Of a stretch of 35,987 nt of DNA, positions 1-11,027 are shown in pieces. The DNA lies in NCBI GenBank assembly GCA_048213135.1, contig PS015403.1, positions 3,459 to 39,445 of the forward strand, in the 5' to 3' direction. Position 1 is the stretch's first letter. Each line of letters opens with the position of its first letter. The position numbers and the translations under genes are program-made. The notes below the pieces were generated by a model that searched no databases, was not told where the DNA came from, and was given only the letters and a program-made list of their open reading frames with translations. Source of the DNA: Reclinomonas americana ATCC 50394. Taxonomy: Eukaryota; Jakobida; Jakobea; Jakobida.

Positions 1-92
1 TTGGGCTTGATAAAGTGGAGAAGTTGTTGGCTTCTTTCTCGAGTGCAACGAGAACTAACACTGTTCGTTTTCGCCACGATCGTCGCCTGCAG

Positions 93-1574
93 GGCAACAA
101 GCGGTGAGGCCGTTCTCATCGCGTGTGCGCACGCGTACTGCCGTCCACTCGCTCACTCGTCCGCGACACAGGTGCAACATTGTCGACACCTGGTGGCAGA
201 CGGAGACGGGTGCCTGCATGCTGACGACTTTCCCGCACGCAACGCACATGCGCCCCGGCTACCCCGGTCTCCCTATGTTCGGTGTGTGACGCGTCGCCCA
301 GCAACCTCATTTGCACTTGTGCTGTAGAGTCTGAGTTTCGTCTGCAGGTGTGCAACCGTTGTTGGTCGACGACGCCGGCCGGGAGGTGGACGGCAATCAC
401 CCTGGACAGGGCAAGCTGCTGCTCAAGGCTCCATGGCCCGGCATTGTTCGTGCTCTGCGTTTGACTGTGTTTTGTAGTAGCTCACTCGACTGTGGTGATG
501 TAGATGCGCACCGTCTACGGCAACCAGAAGCGCTTCGAGGAGACGTACTTCCAGGAGCATCTGGGCTACTACACCACCGGTGACGCCGCTGCGCGTGACA
601 AGGACGGTTTCTACACCATCAAGGGACGCACCGACGACGTGCTGATTGTTAGGTGTGTGCTGCACGTCGTTGGTGTGGACACGACGGCTGCATGACTCAT
701 CTAGTTGTTTTTGCGTGTGTCCAGCGGCCACAATCTGGTTCGACGACTCGCGCACAGATGCACCAGCCTTACGATTGAGACTCACATCTCCTCTGTTCAC
801 ATGCAGGGTACCGCTGAGCTGGAGAGCGCATTCCTCACTCACCCGGTGCGTAGAATGACGTCGGATATCAAGTTTGTGATTGTAAGCGACTGACCTTCCC
901 GTACAGGCATGCATCGAGGCTGCCGTGGTCCCCGTGCCGCACCCCATCAAGGGACATGTGCGTCACTGTCTCCAGCATGCTGTGTGCGCACAGCCGACCC
1001 TCGTGACGCGTTTTGTTGTTGTTGTGTTTGCAGGGTTTGTATGTGTACATTGTGCCTCGTGACCCGAAATCCGTCGGCGAGCCACTGCGCAAGACCCTCA
1101 AGGAGCACATTCGCCACGAGATCGGAGCTTATATCCTTTGCTGTTCTCACTTCCTCCCATCTTGCGCTGTTCTCACATTTTTTGTCGTCCTTGACTGTGT
1201 TTGCGTCTTACTCGCCGCCCCCGAGGACATTCAGTTCTGCGCCGCCCTGCCCAAGACCCGCTCTGGCAAGGTCATGCGCCGCCTGCTGAAGAAGGTGGGC
1301 CGACGCAGTGTTTTGTCACGAAGTGTGTGTCGAAGACGGAGCACTCACAGGCGACGACTGCACAGTTTGCTCGTGACGAGTTTGACCATCTCGGCGATCT
1401 GTCCACGCTGCTCGGTGCGGATTACACTTTCGCGCTCGCTCGCTTCCTCCCTGTCTTCCACTGACAAGTCTCACCGCGCATGCAGACCCGCCGGTGATTG
1501 ATCAGCTCATTGCCGGTCGCAAGGCCCGCGTGGCCGAGGTCGCCGCCGCCGCCAAGAGTGCCAAGAGCAAGTGA
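93..1574 (+). CDS. Acetyl-CoA synthetase, C-terminal part (5' end outside window)
   Basis: AMP-forming acetate-CoA ligase, which makes acetyl-CoA from acetate, CoA and ATP. About 262 C-terminal residues of a family near 650 aa are visible. Exons: 93-103, 172-281, 348-445, 504-652, 725-737, 807-845, 907-957, 1034-1130, 1212-1294, 1366-1414, 1486-1574 (stop TGA 1572-1574); all phases agree. Family motifs seen: [23 protein letters not shown] followed across an intron by SGHNLGT, and [11 protein letters not shown] with the lysine that is acetylated to switch the enzyme off in bacteria and animals. The end reads [12 protein letters not shown] then DPPVIDQLI. Exons of 11 and 13 nt are needed to keep the conserved sequence, and the intron at 1131-1211 is AT-AC. 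No peroxisomal C-terminal signal (ends KSAKSK). Bases 1-92 look like intron, with a plausible branch site actaac near 55. Confidence 0.93.
1131..1211 (+). other. U12-type AT-AC intron in the acetyl-CoA synthetase gene
   Basis: The exon ends in GATCGGAGCTT and the intron begins ATATCCTTT, an exact match to the minor-spliceosome 5' site. A branch-site match, TCCTTGACT, lies at 1188-1196 with the likely branch A at 1194, 17 nt before the intron end. The intron ends in AC (1210-1211). No GT-AG pair nearby restores the family sequence, but this AT-AC pair gives [12 protein letters not shown], which follows the conserved acetyl-CoA synthetase pattern. Confidence 0.88.
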
Positions 1575-1858
1575 AGGAGAGCTCTGCGGTAAGTATGGTG
1601 CGGAGGCGATAACAACGAAAAAAATGCAAAAGTCCGCGCCTTTGTGAACGAAGTCGTCGAAGTTGCTGTCTTTGACAACAAAAGTGCTGCGACTGTTTAG
1701 TAACGCGAAAAGCGTGGGCATAGTCATCGTGGAAGCAGCACAGTGTAAGCTTCATTATCCAGCACTTACTTCTGAGAGACAACAACTTCGATCGTCCTGT
1801 CTTTGTTGTCTTGTTGTGTCGGGAGAGCTTGCCTCCCTTCCCTCTCTCTCTCTCTCCG
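1575..1858. other. Short intergenic region between acetyl-CoA synthetase and the macro-kinase-HECT gene
   Basis: 284 bp between the stop codon and the chosen start of the next gene on the same strand. It must hold the 3' UTR of the first gene and the promoter of the second. A CT tract (about 1841-1857) immediately precedes the proposed ATG. No TATA box or clear polyadenylation signal seen. Confidence 0.5.
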
Positions 1859-4800
1859 ATGGGTCACGTCTTTGCACGCGACACACTTCCTCGCGGCGTC
1901 ATTCGTCAGTTCGAAACATGGTGTGTCTTCTGTGTGTGTATGCATTTTTCCTACACACTCACTCGCACTCACAAATCCTCACTTTGCTGTGCTCTCTCTT
2001 GTTCTCTCGCATGTGGCAGGGACACCAATGATCGCCGTCGGATGGTGGTGAGCACGCGGACATGGCACACACACGAAACATCTTGTCAGACGAACGCACA
2101 CACTCTCTCTCACACACACACACACTGCTCACTCACTCTCCTTACATGCACACATGCGCACACACACTGAGTAACAAAGAAAAGACATCTCTTTTTATTG
2201 TTGTCCGCCTCTCCCTCTCACGCATTGCATTCCAGGTGAAATCAGGCAACATTGTCGGCGAAGAGGTCTCTGCGATTGTCAATCCCGCTCACTCGACACT
2301 CTCCTTCAAAGGAGGTGCGCGACTCTGCCTTTCTCTCCCCTCTTTGCTCACTCACTTACTTGAAACACAAAGGCGTGGCGCAATCGCTGCTCAAGAGCGG
2401 TGGTCGGGAAATCGAGGACGAGTGCAAGAACTATGTGCGCAGGAATGGCCCTCTGCCGACTGGATGTGCCATGAGCACCAGTGCGGGCAACGGTCGGCTG
2501 GCGTGCATGGCGATCATTCACACGGTGGGGCCGAACTGTCGCGATTCGGCAAAGGTGGACTGGGCGCGCGCCGACTCGGAGTTGTCGCAGTCGGTGATGA
2601 ACTGCCTGCAGATTGCCGACGAGCAAGTGCTGCGTAGCGTGGCCTTCCCGGCCATCTCCACGGGCATCTTTGGCTTCCCGGCCGACCGATGCGCATACAT
2701 TATGATCACGTCGGTGCTGCAGTTCTTCAATCAGCGGCCGAATGCCAATGTGACCGAGGTGCGCTTTGTGCTCTTCCAGGACGAGGTGGCGGAGAACTTT
2801 GCACAGGCCGTTGCGTGACACTGTTTTTCCCCCACATTCTTTGCTGCAATCCACACCGCGACATTGTTCTCAATGCATTTGTCCCGTGCAGTTTGACAGT
2901 CTCATGGAGGCCTACATCATGCCTCGGCCGCTGCCGGAGGTGCCGGCGACGCCAAGCACTGTTGCGGCAGCGGACATGCCGTCGGAACCGTCTGGATCGT
3001 CAGGGTCGTCGCCGCCCTCTGGTGCAGCGGCAGCGGCAACACCAGCGGCAGCGGAGCAGCCGCGTCGCAGTGAACCTGCGGTCGCGCAACCGCCGCCATT
3101 GGCCCTCAGCGACAATCCGCGACTGGCACTCGATGCACAGCTCAACATGTGCCGCCAGTCTGAGCGCTCGCTGACAGAAACGGTCGACAGTGTCAGTCGT
3201 CTCATTGACGACCGCCACTTGGTGGACGCCATCGAGGCCTGGGGCATTTTGCTGAAGGCTCAGCAGGCCATTGTTGCGTGCTCTCACCTGTGACTTTTTT
3301 CTGGCGTGGCATACGCGTGCTGAAAAGCAGAGAATGACATGCGTGCAGAACGAGCGGCAGCAATCGGATGTGGCGCCCGAGCTGCGCCGGCTGCACGAGG
3401 TCGTGGATCGCCGCATTCGGCTGGCATTCGCGGCCGCCGGTGAGCTGCGCGCGCTCATCGAGCGTGACAAGGCCATCACTCCTGATGTGGCACGAGCTGC
3501 CGACCTGCGCACGGAGTCGTGTACGGCGGCTGGCGAGTCGATTGATCAGCTCATGGCGTTCTTGGATGCGCGGTGCGCTGCGGAGAACAGTGTGGTGGAG
3601 AGTTTGGAGCGCGTGGCTGCCAGCCTGCGTCGTGTCGGTGTCGCAGTCCCTGTCGACCTGAATGAGTTGCCGGCGCCGTCGCACGAACTCGGTTTGCTGT
3701 GTTTGTTGCCCGTTGTATCGCGTAACGGGTCAGTCTGCTTACGTGTTGCTTCGTCGCAGATCTGCCAAGTCTGTTCATGAGCGTCGAGCAGTGGCTGAGC
3801 ACGCATGTCACGGAGCTGGCCACGGCCACGCACAACTGCAACTTTTACTTTGAGCATGGCACAGTCACGCAGTGGAGGGAGGCAGTGGCCGTGGAGCGCA
3901 CACTGATTCAGCAGGTGTGTTTTTCGAGGGAGAGGGACGAGAGTGTCCACACACAAATGTCTCACCTCGTGCGTGCGCACACAGTGCATGGCATCGTGGC
4001 CGCTGAACCCGGAGTTGGCAGACCCGCTGCAGGTGCTCACGCACATGCGCCGAATGGCCAAGGACACGGTGCAGCTGCTGATCAACCGTCGTGCCAGCAT
4101 GTCGGAGTTGGAGGGTAACCGACGAGTCTTTGATCGCGTCATTCGTGCCCGTCGGGAGGTGTCGTCGCTGGCCACACAGATGGAGGCGGCGCAGCGCAAG
4201 CTCAATTTGAGCCAGCTGGACATTGAGCAAAAGACACTCGATCGCCGCCGCATGGAGTTGCAGGGCGCGTCGGTTGGTGCACTCGACGACATGGACCAGC
4301 AGCTGGCCGAGGCGCGACGGAAGCACGATGAGGCGCGTTCCGAGTTCGAGCGACTCAATGCACAGTTGAAAGACTTCCAGGATCCCGAGTGGCTGCCTGA
4401 TGTCCCGCTGCAGCCCGTCGGCAACACGGCCACGGTTGCGTGCCTATTTGAGGTGGTGGTGTACAGAAGGGGGAAAAGTGGGACTTATACGCGATGTGTG
4501 TGTGTGTGTGCAGGGCTTGTGGATCTCGCAATATGGTGGCACACTGCCGCTGCCGCGTGCGCTGCAGAGCGATGCGCTGCATTTGGTGGGTCGTCGACGC
4601 GAGGACTACGATGCAATCAAGAATTTGGCCAGTGCAAACTCTGTATTCAAGGCGCGCTACCGCCCCACCGAGCACGAGTGCGTCATCAAGCAGTTTGACG
4701 TCAGCCTCCCCGAGCTGCGCCGCGCCTTCCTCAAGGAGCTGTCTGTGCTGCGGAAAGTGCGCCACCCCAATGTCGGTGCGTGCAGCAGAAGAATGTTTGC

Positions 4801-5815
4801 GAGTTTCTCAGAGCGGAGAATACTCACTCTTTTGGCGTGACAGTGCCACTGAATGGCTTCTTTGAGGCGCCGAACAACTGCATGATGCTGGAGTTGCCGT
4901 ATGTCGGCAGCCAAAATCTGTGGCAGTGGCTGGACTCTGAGCGCCCGAGTGACGACGTGATTCGCGCCGTGTTTCAACAGTTGGTGCAGGTGTGTACTCG
5001 AGGGAGAGAGAGAGAGAGAGAAACGAGAGAAAGACTGAGAGAGAATGAGAGACTGATAACGACTGAGAGACACCCGCGCCATGTCGAGTATTCGCAGAGT
5101 GTCTTGCTTAAAATGTGTCACGTTAACTGCAGGGCTTGTTGGCGTTGCACCAAAACGACGTTGTGCACACGGACATGAAGCTGGAGAACGTCGTCATGCG
5201 TGATGACGGTCGTCCCGTGATTGTCGACTTTGATGTGGCCATCAGCAAGGACATGTTGACGAAGCGAACGGCGATTCGGCAGAGTTGCGTGACATGTGCA
5301 ATTCGGATGACCATTCGTTTCCACTTATGTGGAGAGCACACACACAGCGGTGCGTGGTACGGACGGCTATCTGGCGCCTGAGCTGCTCGGCGGTGATGCC
5401 GCGCGCTACATTGACAAGCCCGCTCGCGACATGTGGTGCATCGGTGTTATGCTGATCCGCGCCTACATGTTCAACAACGAGGTGTCGCCGATGATCGACT
5501 TTAGTCGACCCGTGGCCAACATGACGCAGTTTGCCAGCCGTCTGGAGAATGTGCCGTATCTCATGGCGCTGCTGTCGGCACTGGTGGGTGGATGGGAGGA
5601 AGTGGGGAAGGGGCGGAGGGGATATTGGGGAATGAGGGAGAGAGGAGGAGAGGGACGGGGGAAGAGAGAGTGGGAGTATGGGGGAGAGAGAGAAAGAGGT
5701 GGAAGAGAGAGGGGGAAGAACGATAAAGAAGGGAGAGAGAGGAGAGACATGATGTAATGCTCAGTGAGAAAGTGGGAGAATTTGGGAGTGGCGGTAAGGA
5801 CAGAAAGAGTTACAA

Positions 5816-5852
<37 letters not shown>

Positions 5853-6087
5853 GAGGGGAACTAGGATGAACAGANNNNNNNNNNNNNNNNNNNNTAGCAG
5901 AAAAGGGAGGGGGAAAGAAGGAGAGATGAAGTCAGAAGAGACAGAAGAGAGAGGGGTAGAAAAGTGACACTGGTAGAATGTTGGAGAGTAGCGGACAGGA
6001 CAGAAAAGGGTTACGAGAGAGAGAGAGTAGATATGAGAGTAGATAAGAGTGAGAGTGTGAGGAGATATTAGGAGGAGCAGATAACCG

Positions 6088-6118
<31 letters not shown>

Positions 6119-8734
6119 CGAGAAGGAGAAAGCAGGAGAGAGATGAAGAAGGGAGAGCGAGGGAGAGACTGCAGATGTGATAGAAGAGTGACACTGGGAA
6201 AAATTTGAAAGTGGCAGAGAGANNNNNNNNNNNNNNNNNNNNTAGGTTGTTCGGGAGAATATGAGAGAGTGAGAGCGCGAGGAGGAGAGATAAGGAAGGG
6301 AGAGAGAGGGAGAGACGTAGATGTGATAGAAGAGTGAGGGGGAGAATTTGGAGCGTGGCGGAGAGACATAAAATAGATGCAAGAGAGATAGAGAGGTGGT
6401 TGTTTGGGAAGAGAGCGATAATGCCTGTGTCTAAATGGTGCTCTTGTCGCTGCTCCAGTTGACACAAGATCCGAATGCCCGTATTTCTGCGGTGGACGCT
6501 TCTTGCCATCCATACTTTGTGGCATCGCGCGTGTTGATGATGCCATCGGCGCCGTTGCTGGAGCGGACGGAGCGAGCCTACATTAATTTCCGCCAGAGCA
6601 TCTCCAACGCCATTCAGCGCTGCGTCAATCGACGATATATGGTTGCGTTTCTCTGTTTCTCGCCTATTCGCATGCTCGCCTGCTGGGCGACTGACGCAGT
6701 GTGTAGCGTCTTCCGATTCGCCGTGATCACATGGTGGAGGACGTGGTAGAGTTGATGCTGGCACTGGCGCCTGCTTCGTGGCTCGAAAAATCCTACGTCG
6801 AGTATGCCGGCGAGCAGGGCATTGATGTCGGCGGTCTGACGTCGGACATGTACACAAAGGTGAGAGGTTTTCTCTTTCTGTGGGCGGTGTTTTGACTGTC
6901 GCTCACCTCCCTCGGATCAGTTCTTCTATGGCATGTGTGCGGAGGGCAGCGTGTTTGAGAAGGAGGAGCAGAGCCACTTTTACATGCCTGTGGATCTGAA
7001 CAGCATCACAAACGCGGCAAAACGGCAGGCGGCCGAGAGGACGCTCAGGGGCGTCGGCCGTGTGTTTGCGCGGTGCATTGTGGACGAGCGCAAGATTCCG
7101 TATCCGCTCATTGCGCCAGTTTTCTGGACACTGCTGTGCGGTACGGTGGCGTGGGATTGTAGTGTGCTTACTCTGCAGTGGCAATGACCCCATTGTTGAA
7201 TCACGCAGGTGGCGAGTCCACTCAAATCATTTTGCGCACGAGCAGCTCCACCAGCGAGTGCAACTTGCTGCTGCGTGCGCTGGAGCCCATCGACCCTGGA
7301 CTTGTGCGAGTTTTCCGGCAGGCACTGACTGACGACTCGGTGGACACGTGGATGATGACGTTTGAGGATGTGGATCCCGAGTTTTTGCCGTCGGATATGG
7401 GTGCGGAAGGGGGGCGGAGAATGGGAAGGGGGGAGGGGTGAAGGGTGGGAAGGGAGAGCGAATGCGAAATGTTTGTGTGTGAGTTTGGATTGTTGGGAGT
7501 TTGTTTGCTGGATGGTTTATCGATTGTCTGTTTGTCTCGCTGACTCTCGTCACGTCTCCCTTTCTGTCTTTTGACGTTTTTGATTGCTGGTCTGCTTGCA
7601 GTGTGTTGTGTGCTTGTCCCCTCTCTCTGGCTGTCTGGCTACCGTCGCACTTGCATGCCCTCCTGCCTGGCTGTGTGTCTGTCTGTTTTTCTTGCACACA
7701 CTCTTTCTCTCTCTCTCTCTCTCTGACACTGTCCCCATCTTTCTGTCTGCCTGTTTTTGTTCGACTGTCCCGCTTGTTCTGTTGCGTGCTTGTTTTTTGA
7801 CTGTCTCTGGCTATCTGTTTCTCTCTTTGTCTTCTCACTGTTCGGTCGGTTGCATTTCGTTGTGTACTCCTCTTTTCTCTCTCCTCTCTCTCTTTCAGCC
7901 TGGCTGTCTGTTTGGTTTCCTTCTGTTTGAGAACTCGTTTTGCTTGTCTCTTGGACGCTTTCTTCTCTCTCTCTCTCCATCTAGTTGAACGTTTGCCTGC
8001 TTGTTTTTCTACTCTCTCTTTTTCTGTCGCGTGTCTGTTGCTTACTTGATCGCCAACAGAGGCCACCACTCTTGTGCGAGCCTCTAACGCCTACACATAC
8101 GTGTGCAACCGATGTCGCTCGCGATTGGCCACCAACGGCCGCCGTGCTGCCATTGATTTTATCCGTGAGGGCATGCGAGATCTGCTCTGCGTGCCGGTGG
8201 AAGTTGCATTTCACAACCCCTCTGTTGCTGTGTATCGATCTCCAACTTGTGCTCATTACTGGCACTTCAGGTATTCGAGGCCATGACGCCATCGTCGTGG
8301 ATGCGAGTGCTGGTGGCCGACGAGTCGATGGATGTCAGCGACATTCTCAGCATTATCCAGTATCACGGGCGTGGTGGGGCGATCAAGGAGATTTTGGAGG
8401 ACGTGCTGCGGTCATTCTCGGAGCCGGAGCTGCGCGCGTTCTTGCAGTTTGTCACTGGCCAGCCGGCGTTGTGTGCCGAGTTGAACGTCAAGGCGGTGGA
8501 TGTGCCACGCGACGCACTGCCAGTGTTGCGTCTTTTCGTTGTTTGTCATTTGTTACTACTGTAGCCGTTGTTCACCACTGCACGTGTAGGGCGCACACGT
8601 GCTTCCTCCAGCTGGATGTGAGCCGTCGTCTTGGAGCCGTGGCATCCGAGGCCGAGCGCAGAGAAGCAGTAGACCTTTTGCGCTCCAAGCTGTTGTACGC
8701 CATGGAGAACTGCGACGGCTTTGCTCTCGAATAA
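1859..8734 (+). CDS. Macro domain - coiled coil - protein kinase - HECT E3 ubiquitin ligase fusion
   Basis: 19 exons, about 1339 aa: 1859-1920, 2020-2047, 2236-2314, 2373-2809, 2892-3272, 3349-3691, 3760-3914, 3985-4434, 4514-4775, 4844-4989, 5133-5283, 5348-5583, 6459-6641, 6707-6859, 6921-7140, 7209-7400, 8060-8202, 8271-8524, 8590-8734. Every splice keeps phase. Residues about 25-205 form a macro domain (AIVNPAH, FKGGGVA, PAISTGIFGFPADR); 205-500 a Ser/Pro/Ala-rich then helical linker; 530-630 a coiled coil; about 660-950 a kinase domain (CVIKQF lysine, HTDMKLEN, DFD, GTDGYLAPE); about 970-1339 a full HECT domain (GEQGIDVGGL, LRAFLQFVTG, LPVAHTCF with the thioester cysteine at 8600-8602). 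Inferred role: a ligase recruited by ADP-ribose marks and tuned by phosphorylation; substrate unknown. The start is chosen because the two small 5' exons join in phase to the macro domain; the first exon is the least certain. TAA at 8732-8734. Confidence 0.9.
5584..6458 (+). repeat. Long intron with GA-rich degenerate tandem repeats
   Basis: 875-nt intron between the kinase exons, about ten times the usual length here. It starts with G runs (GTGGGTGGATGGG) and then carries GA microsatellites. A degenerate unit recurs roughly at 5749, 5940, 6175 and 6320: GATGTGATAGAAGAGTGACA, then GGGAGAATTTGGGAGTGGCG, in the better copies followed by GGACAGAAA and GTTAC. Two 20-N gaps (5875-5894, 6223-6242) fall inside it, so the copy number is uncertain. 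Confidence 0.75.
7401..8059 (+). other. Long pyrimidine-rich intron in the HECT region
   Basis: 659-nt intron. Its first 60 nt contain several G runs (GTGCGGAAGGGGGGCGG). The rest is rich in CTGTCTG and TCTCTC on the coding strand. It ends at GCCAACAG before the exon beginning at 8060. No conserved coding sequence recognised inside. Confidence 0.7.
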
Positions 8735-8893
8735 GTTATTGCTGCAATAAAGCGAGGTGAGATCGCGAATCCACTCTAGCGAGGTGTGGTTTCTTGTTTC
8801 ATTGCGAGGCATGGACAGGGAGAACATATATATATAGGTAAGGAGGCGAGGTGCGGTGAAGCTTTGAGTGCAAGAAAATAATGAGGTGTCGCA
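8735..8893. terminator. Convergent 3' ends with AATAAA polyadenylation signal
   Basis: 159 bp between the stop codons of two converging genes. AATAAA at 8746-8751, 12 nt after the HECT-gene stop, is a plausible poly(A) signal for the plus-strand gene. No equally clear signal seen for the minus-strand gene. A short TA repeat sits near 8827-8836. Confidence 0.55.
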
Positions 8894-10253
8894 TCACAAC
8901 TTGGCCGTGAGACCACCAGCAGACGCGGCGGCGATTTCGGTGACCGCACGCACGCCGGTCTCCATCGCAGTGTGAATGGTCGACGACACACTGGTGTGCG
9001 TGGCCTCACCGGCGAAGAACAAGCGCCCGTGCACCGGCTGTGCGAGACGAGATGAGGAGAGAAACGCAGTGCAGGCAACGTGCAGTGCACAAGCAAGTAC
9101 CTCGGCGAGTGCCAGCTTCTTGCCGTAGGCGCCGACCGAGGGATGGCTGTACGACCCGCGAATGAACGGGTGGTCCTTCCACGAGTACACAGCGGCGTCT
9201 CCAAACGAGCTGGTGGCCGGCTTCGGGTTCTGCTCGGTGCCAAACATGGTGTCGAGGAACTCGAGGAACTCGCGTGTGCCCTTCTCCTTGCCGAGCCGTC
9301 GGAGGCGATCGTCGGCATCGTCACCAATGACAAAGGCCACCACAGTGTACTCCTGCTCGCCAGGTCTGCAGCGTGCCGGGTTAGGGGTCTTACGAGGAAC
9401 ACCGAGGCGACAGGGTTACTCACCGCTTGCCAGGGAATGGACCATTCATCCACACTTGCGAAAACTGCGGATTCTCGGTGATCACCAGATCAATAGTCTG
9501 TTCACAAGGGTCAACGGTGAGGCCAGATGGGGACGAAGGGAGGCAGGTGACACTCACTGACCTCCGGCCAGAACCGCTTGTTGAATCGGCAGATAATCTG
9601 CAGGGGAGCAGAGGTTAGAAAAATCGACATGTGGGGAAAGGACACTGACACACACGCACCTTTGCGCCACCCTCCATGCCAATGCTCTTGGCGGCATCGA
9701 TCTTGGCCGGCGGCAGTGGCGGATCGAAAGTAATGTCGCCCGCGGCGAGAATCGTCACCGGCACGGTGATAATCACATGGTCACACCGCACCACTTCGCC
9801 GTTCTGGTTGGTGATCTCCACGCCCGAGTCCTCGCGGTAGCGGATGTTCTTGGCCTGCCAGTTGAGGCGGACATCGACGCCCTCGGTGAGCGCATCCAGC
9901 ACCTGCTTGGTGGAGCGCCAGAAGCGGAAATTGTCGCGTCCGTACTTCCACTGGCGATCCTCACGAGCGCCCTCCTGCGCACAGGGAGTGAGGCACCAGC
10001 GTGGAAACATGGATGGCAATAGAGAAAACTGCGCTCACCTTGACACCGAGCCGCGTGCACGTGGTGCCATAGGTGCGGCAGTAGAGCGACTCGGCCACGC
10101 GGAATAACTCCTCGTGCACGCCCTTCTCCCGCAGATACTCGTAGAAGGAGACATCGTCGGGCATGTCCTCCTCCTCGTCGCCAATCATGTCGATCACCGC
10201 AAACATGTGCTCCATGTGCGGACTGGTCTCGCCCTCGAACACCATTTGCCCGC
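8894..10253 (-). CDS. Flavin-containing amine (polyamine) oxidase, C-terminal part
   Basis: FAD-dependent amine oxidase of the polyamine/monoamine oxidase family. Exons, read on the minus strand: 10253-10039, 9974-9660, 9597-9562, 9497-9424, 9365-9101, 9037-8894; about 349 codons, phases agree. Diagnostic features: a substrate-domain stretch with FRFWRSTKQVLDALTEGVDV, then VIITVPVTIL and FDPPLPPAK, RFNKRFWPE, and near the C-terminus FFAGEATHTSVSSTIHTAME, the second FAD-contacting motif. The N-terminal FAD-binding exon is missing from this side of the 10351-11027 gap. A matching one lies at 12253 on the opposite strand, very likely the same gene in a misoriented contig. The 9597-9562 exon is only 36 nt. 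Bases 10254-10350 look like intron. The C-terminus TAKL is not a peroxisomal signal. Confidence 0.9.
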
Positions 10254-10350
10254 CTGCGGGTTGCCGAAAGGAGAAGGGGTTGAGTAAGGGAGTAGTGAGA
10301 GTGACGAGAAGTGATCAGCAGCAAGCGCTGGCGTGGAGGTTGAGCAGAAA

Positions 10351-11027
10351 NNNNNNNNNNNNNNNNNNNNNNNNNNNNNNNNNNNNNNNNNNNNNNNNNN
10401 NNNNNNNNNNNNNNNNNNNNNNNNNNNNNNNNNNNNNNNNNNNNNNNNNNNNNNNNNNNNNNNNNNNNNNNNNNNNNNNNNNNNNNNNNNNNNNNNNNNN
10501 NNNNNNNNNNNNNNNNNNNNNNNNNNNNNNNNNNNNNNNNNNNNNNNNNNNNNNNNNNNNNNNNNNNNNNNNNNNNNNNNNNNNNNNNNNNNNNNNNNNN
10601 NNNNNNNNNNNNNNNNNNNNNNNNNNNNNNNNNNNNNNNNNNNNNNNNNNNNNNNNNNNNNNNNNNNNNNNNNNNNNNNNNNNNNNNNNNNNNNNNNNNN
10701 NNNNNNNNNNNNNNNNNNNNNNNNNNNNNNNNNNNNNNNNNNNNNNNNNNNNNNNNNNNNNNNNNNNNNNNNNNNNNNNNNNNNNNNNNNNNNNNNNNNN
10801 NNNNNNNNNNNNNNNNNNNNNNNNNNNNNNNNNNNNNNNNNNNNNNNNNNNNNNNNNNNNNNNNNNNNNNNNNNNNNNNNNNNNNNNNNNNNNNNNNNNN
10901 NNNNNNNNNNNNNNNNNNNNNNNNNNNNNNNNNNNNNNNNNNNNNNNNNNNNNNNNNNNNNNNNNNNNNNNNNNNNNNNNNNNNNNNNNNNNNNNNNNNN
11001 NNNNNNNNNNNNNNNNNNNNNNNNNNN
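10351..11027. other. Assembly gap (677 N)
   Basis: Run of N. It separates the amine oxidase C-terminal exons from a contig (11028-12507) that appears to be in the wrong orientation. The length is probably only an estimate. Confidence 0.95.

Noticed and set aside
2810-2815. GC-AG splice sites (GCGTGA type) instead of GTTGCG donors
   Set aside because: Both cuts keep phase, but at 8525 the HECT LPxxHTCF spacing needs the GTT cut, and related donors GTTACG and GTTCGT have no GC alternative.
7444-7990. Hydrophobic Leu/Cys/Ser-rich frames that look like a membrane protein
   Set aside because: They arise from CTGTCTG/TCTCTC repeats within a HECT-gene intron; the HECT frame continues on both sides in matching phase.
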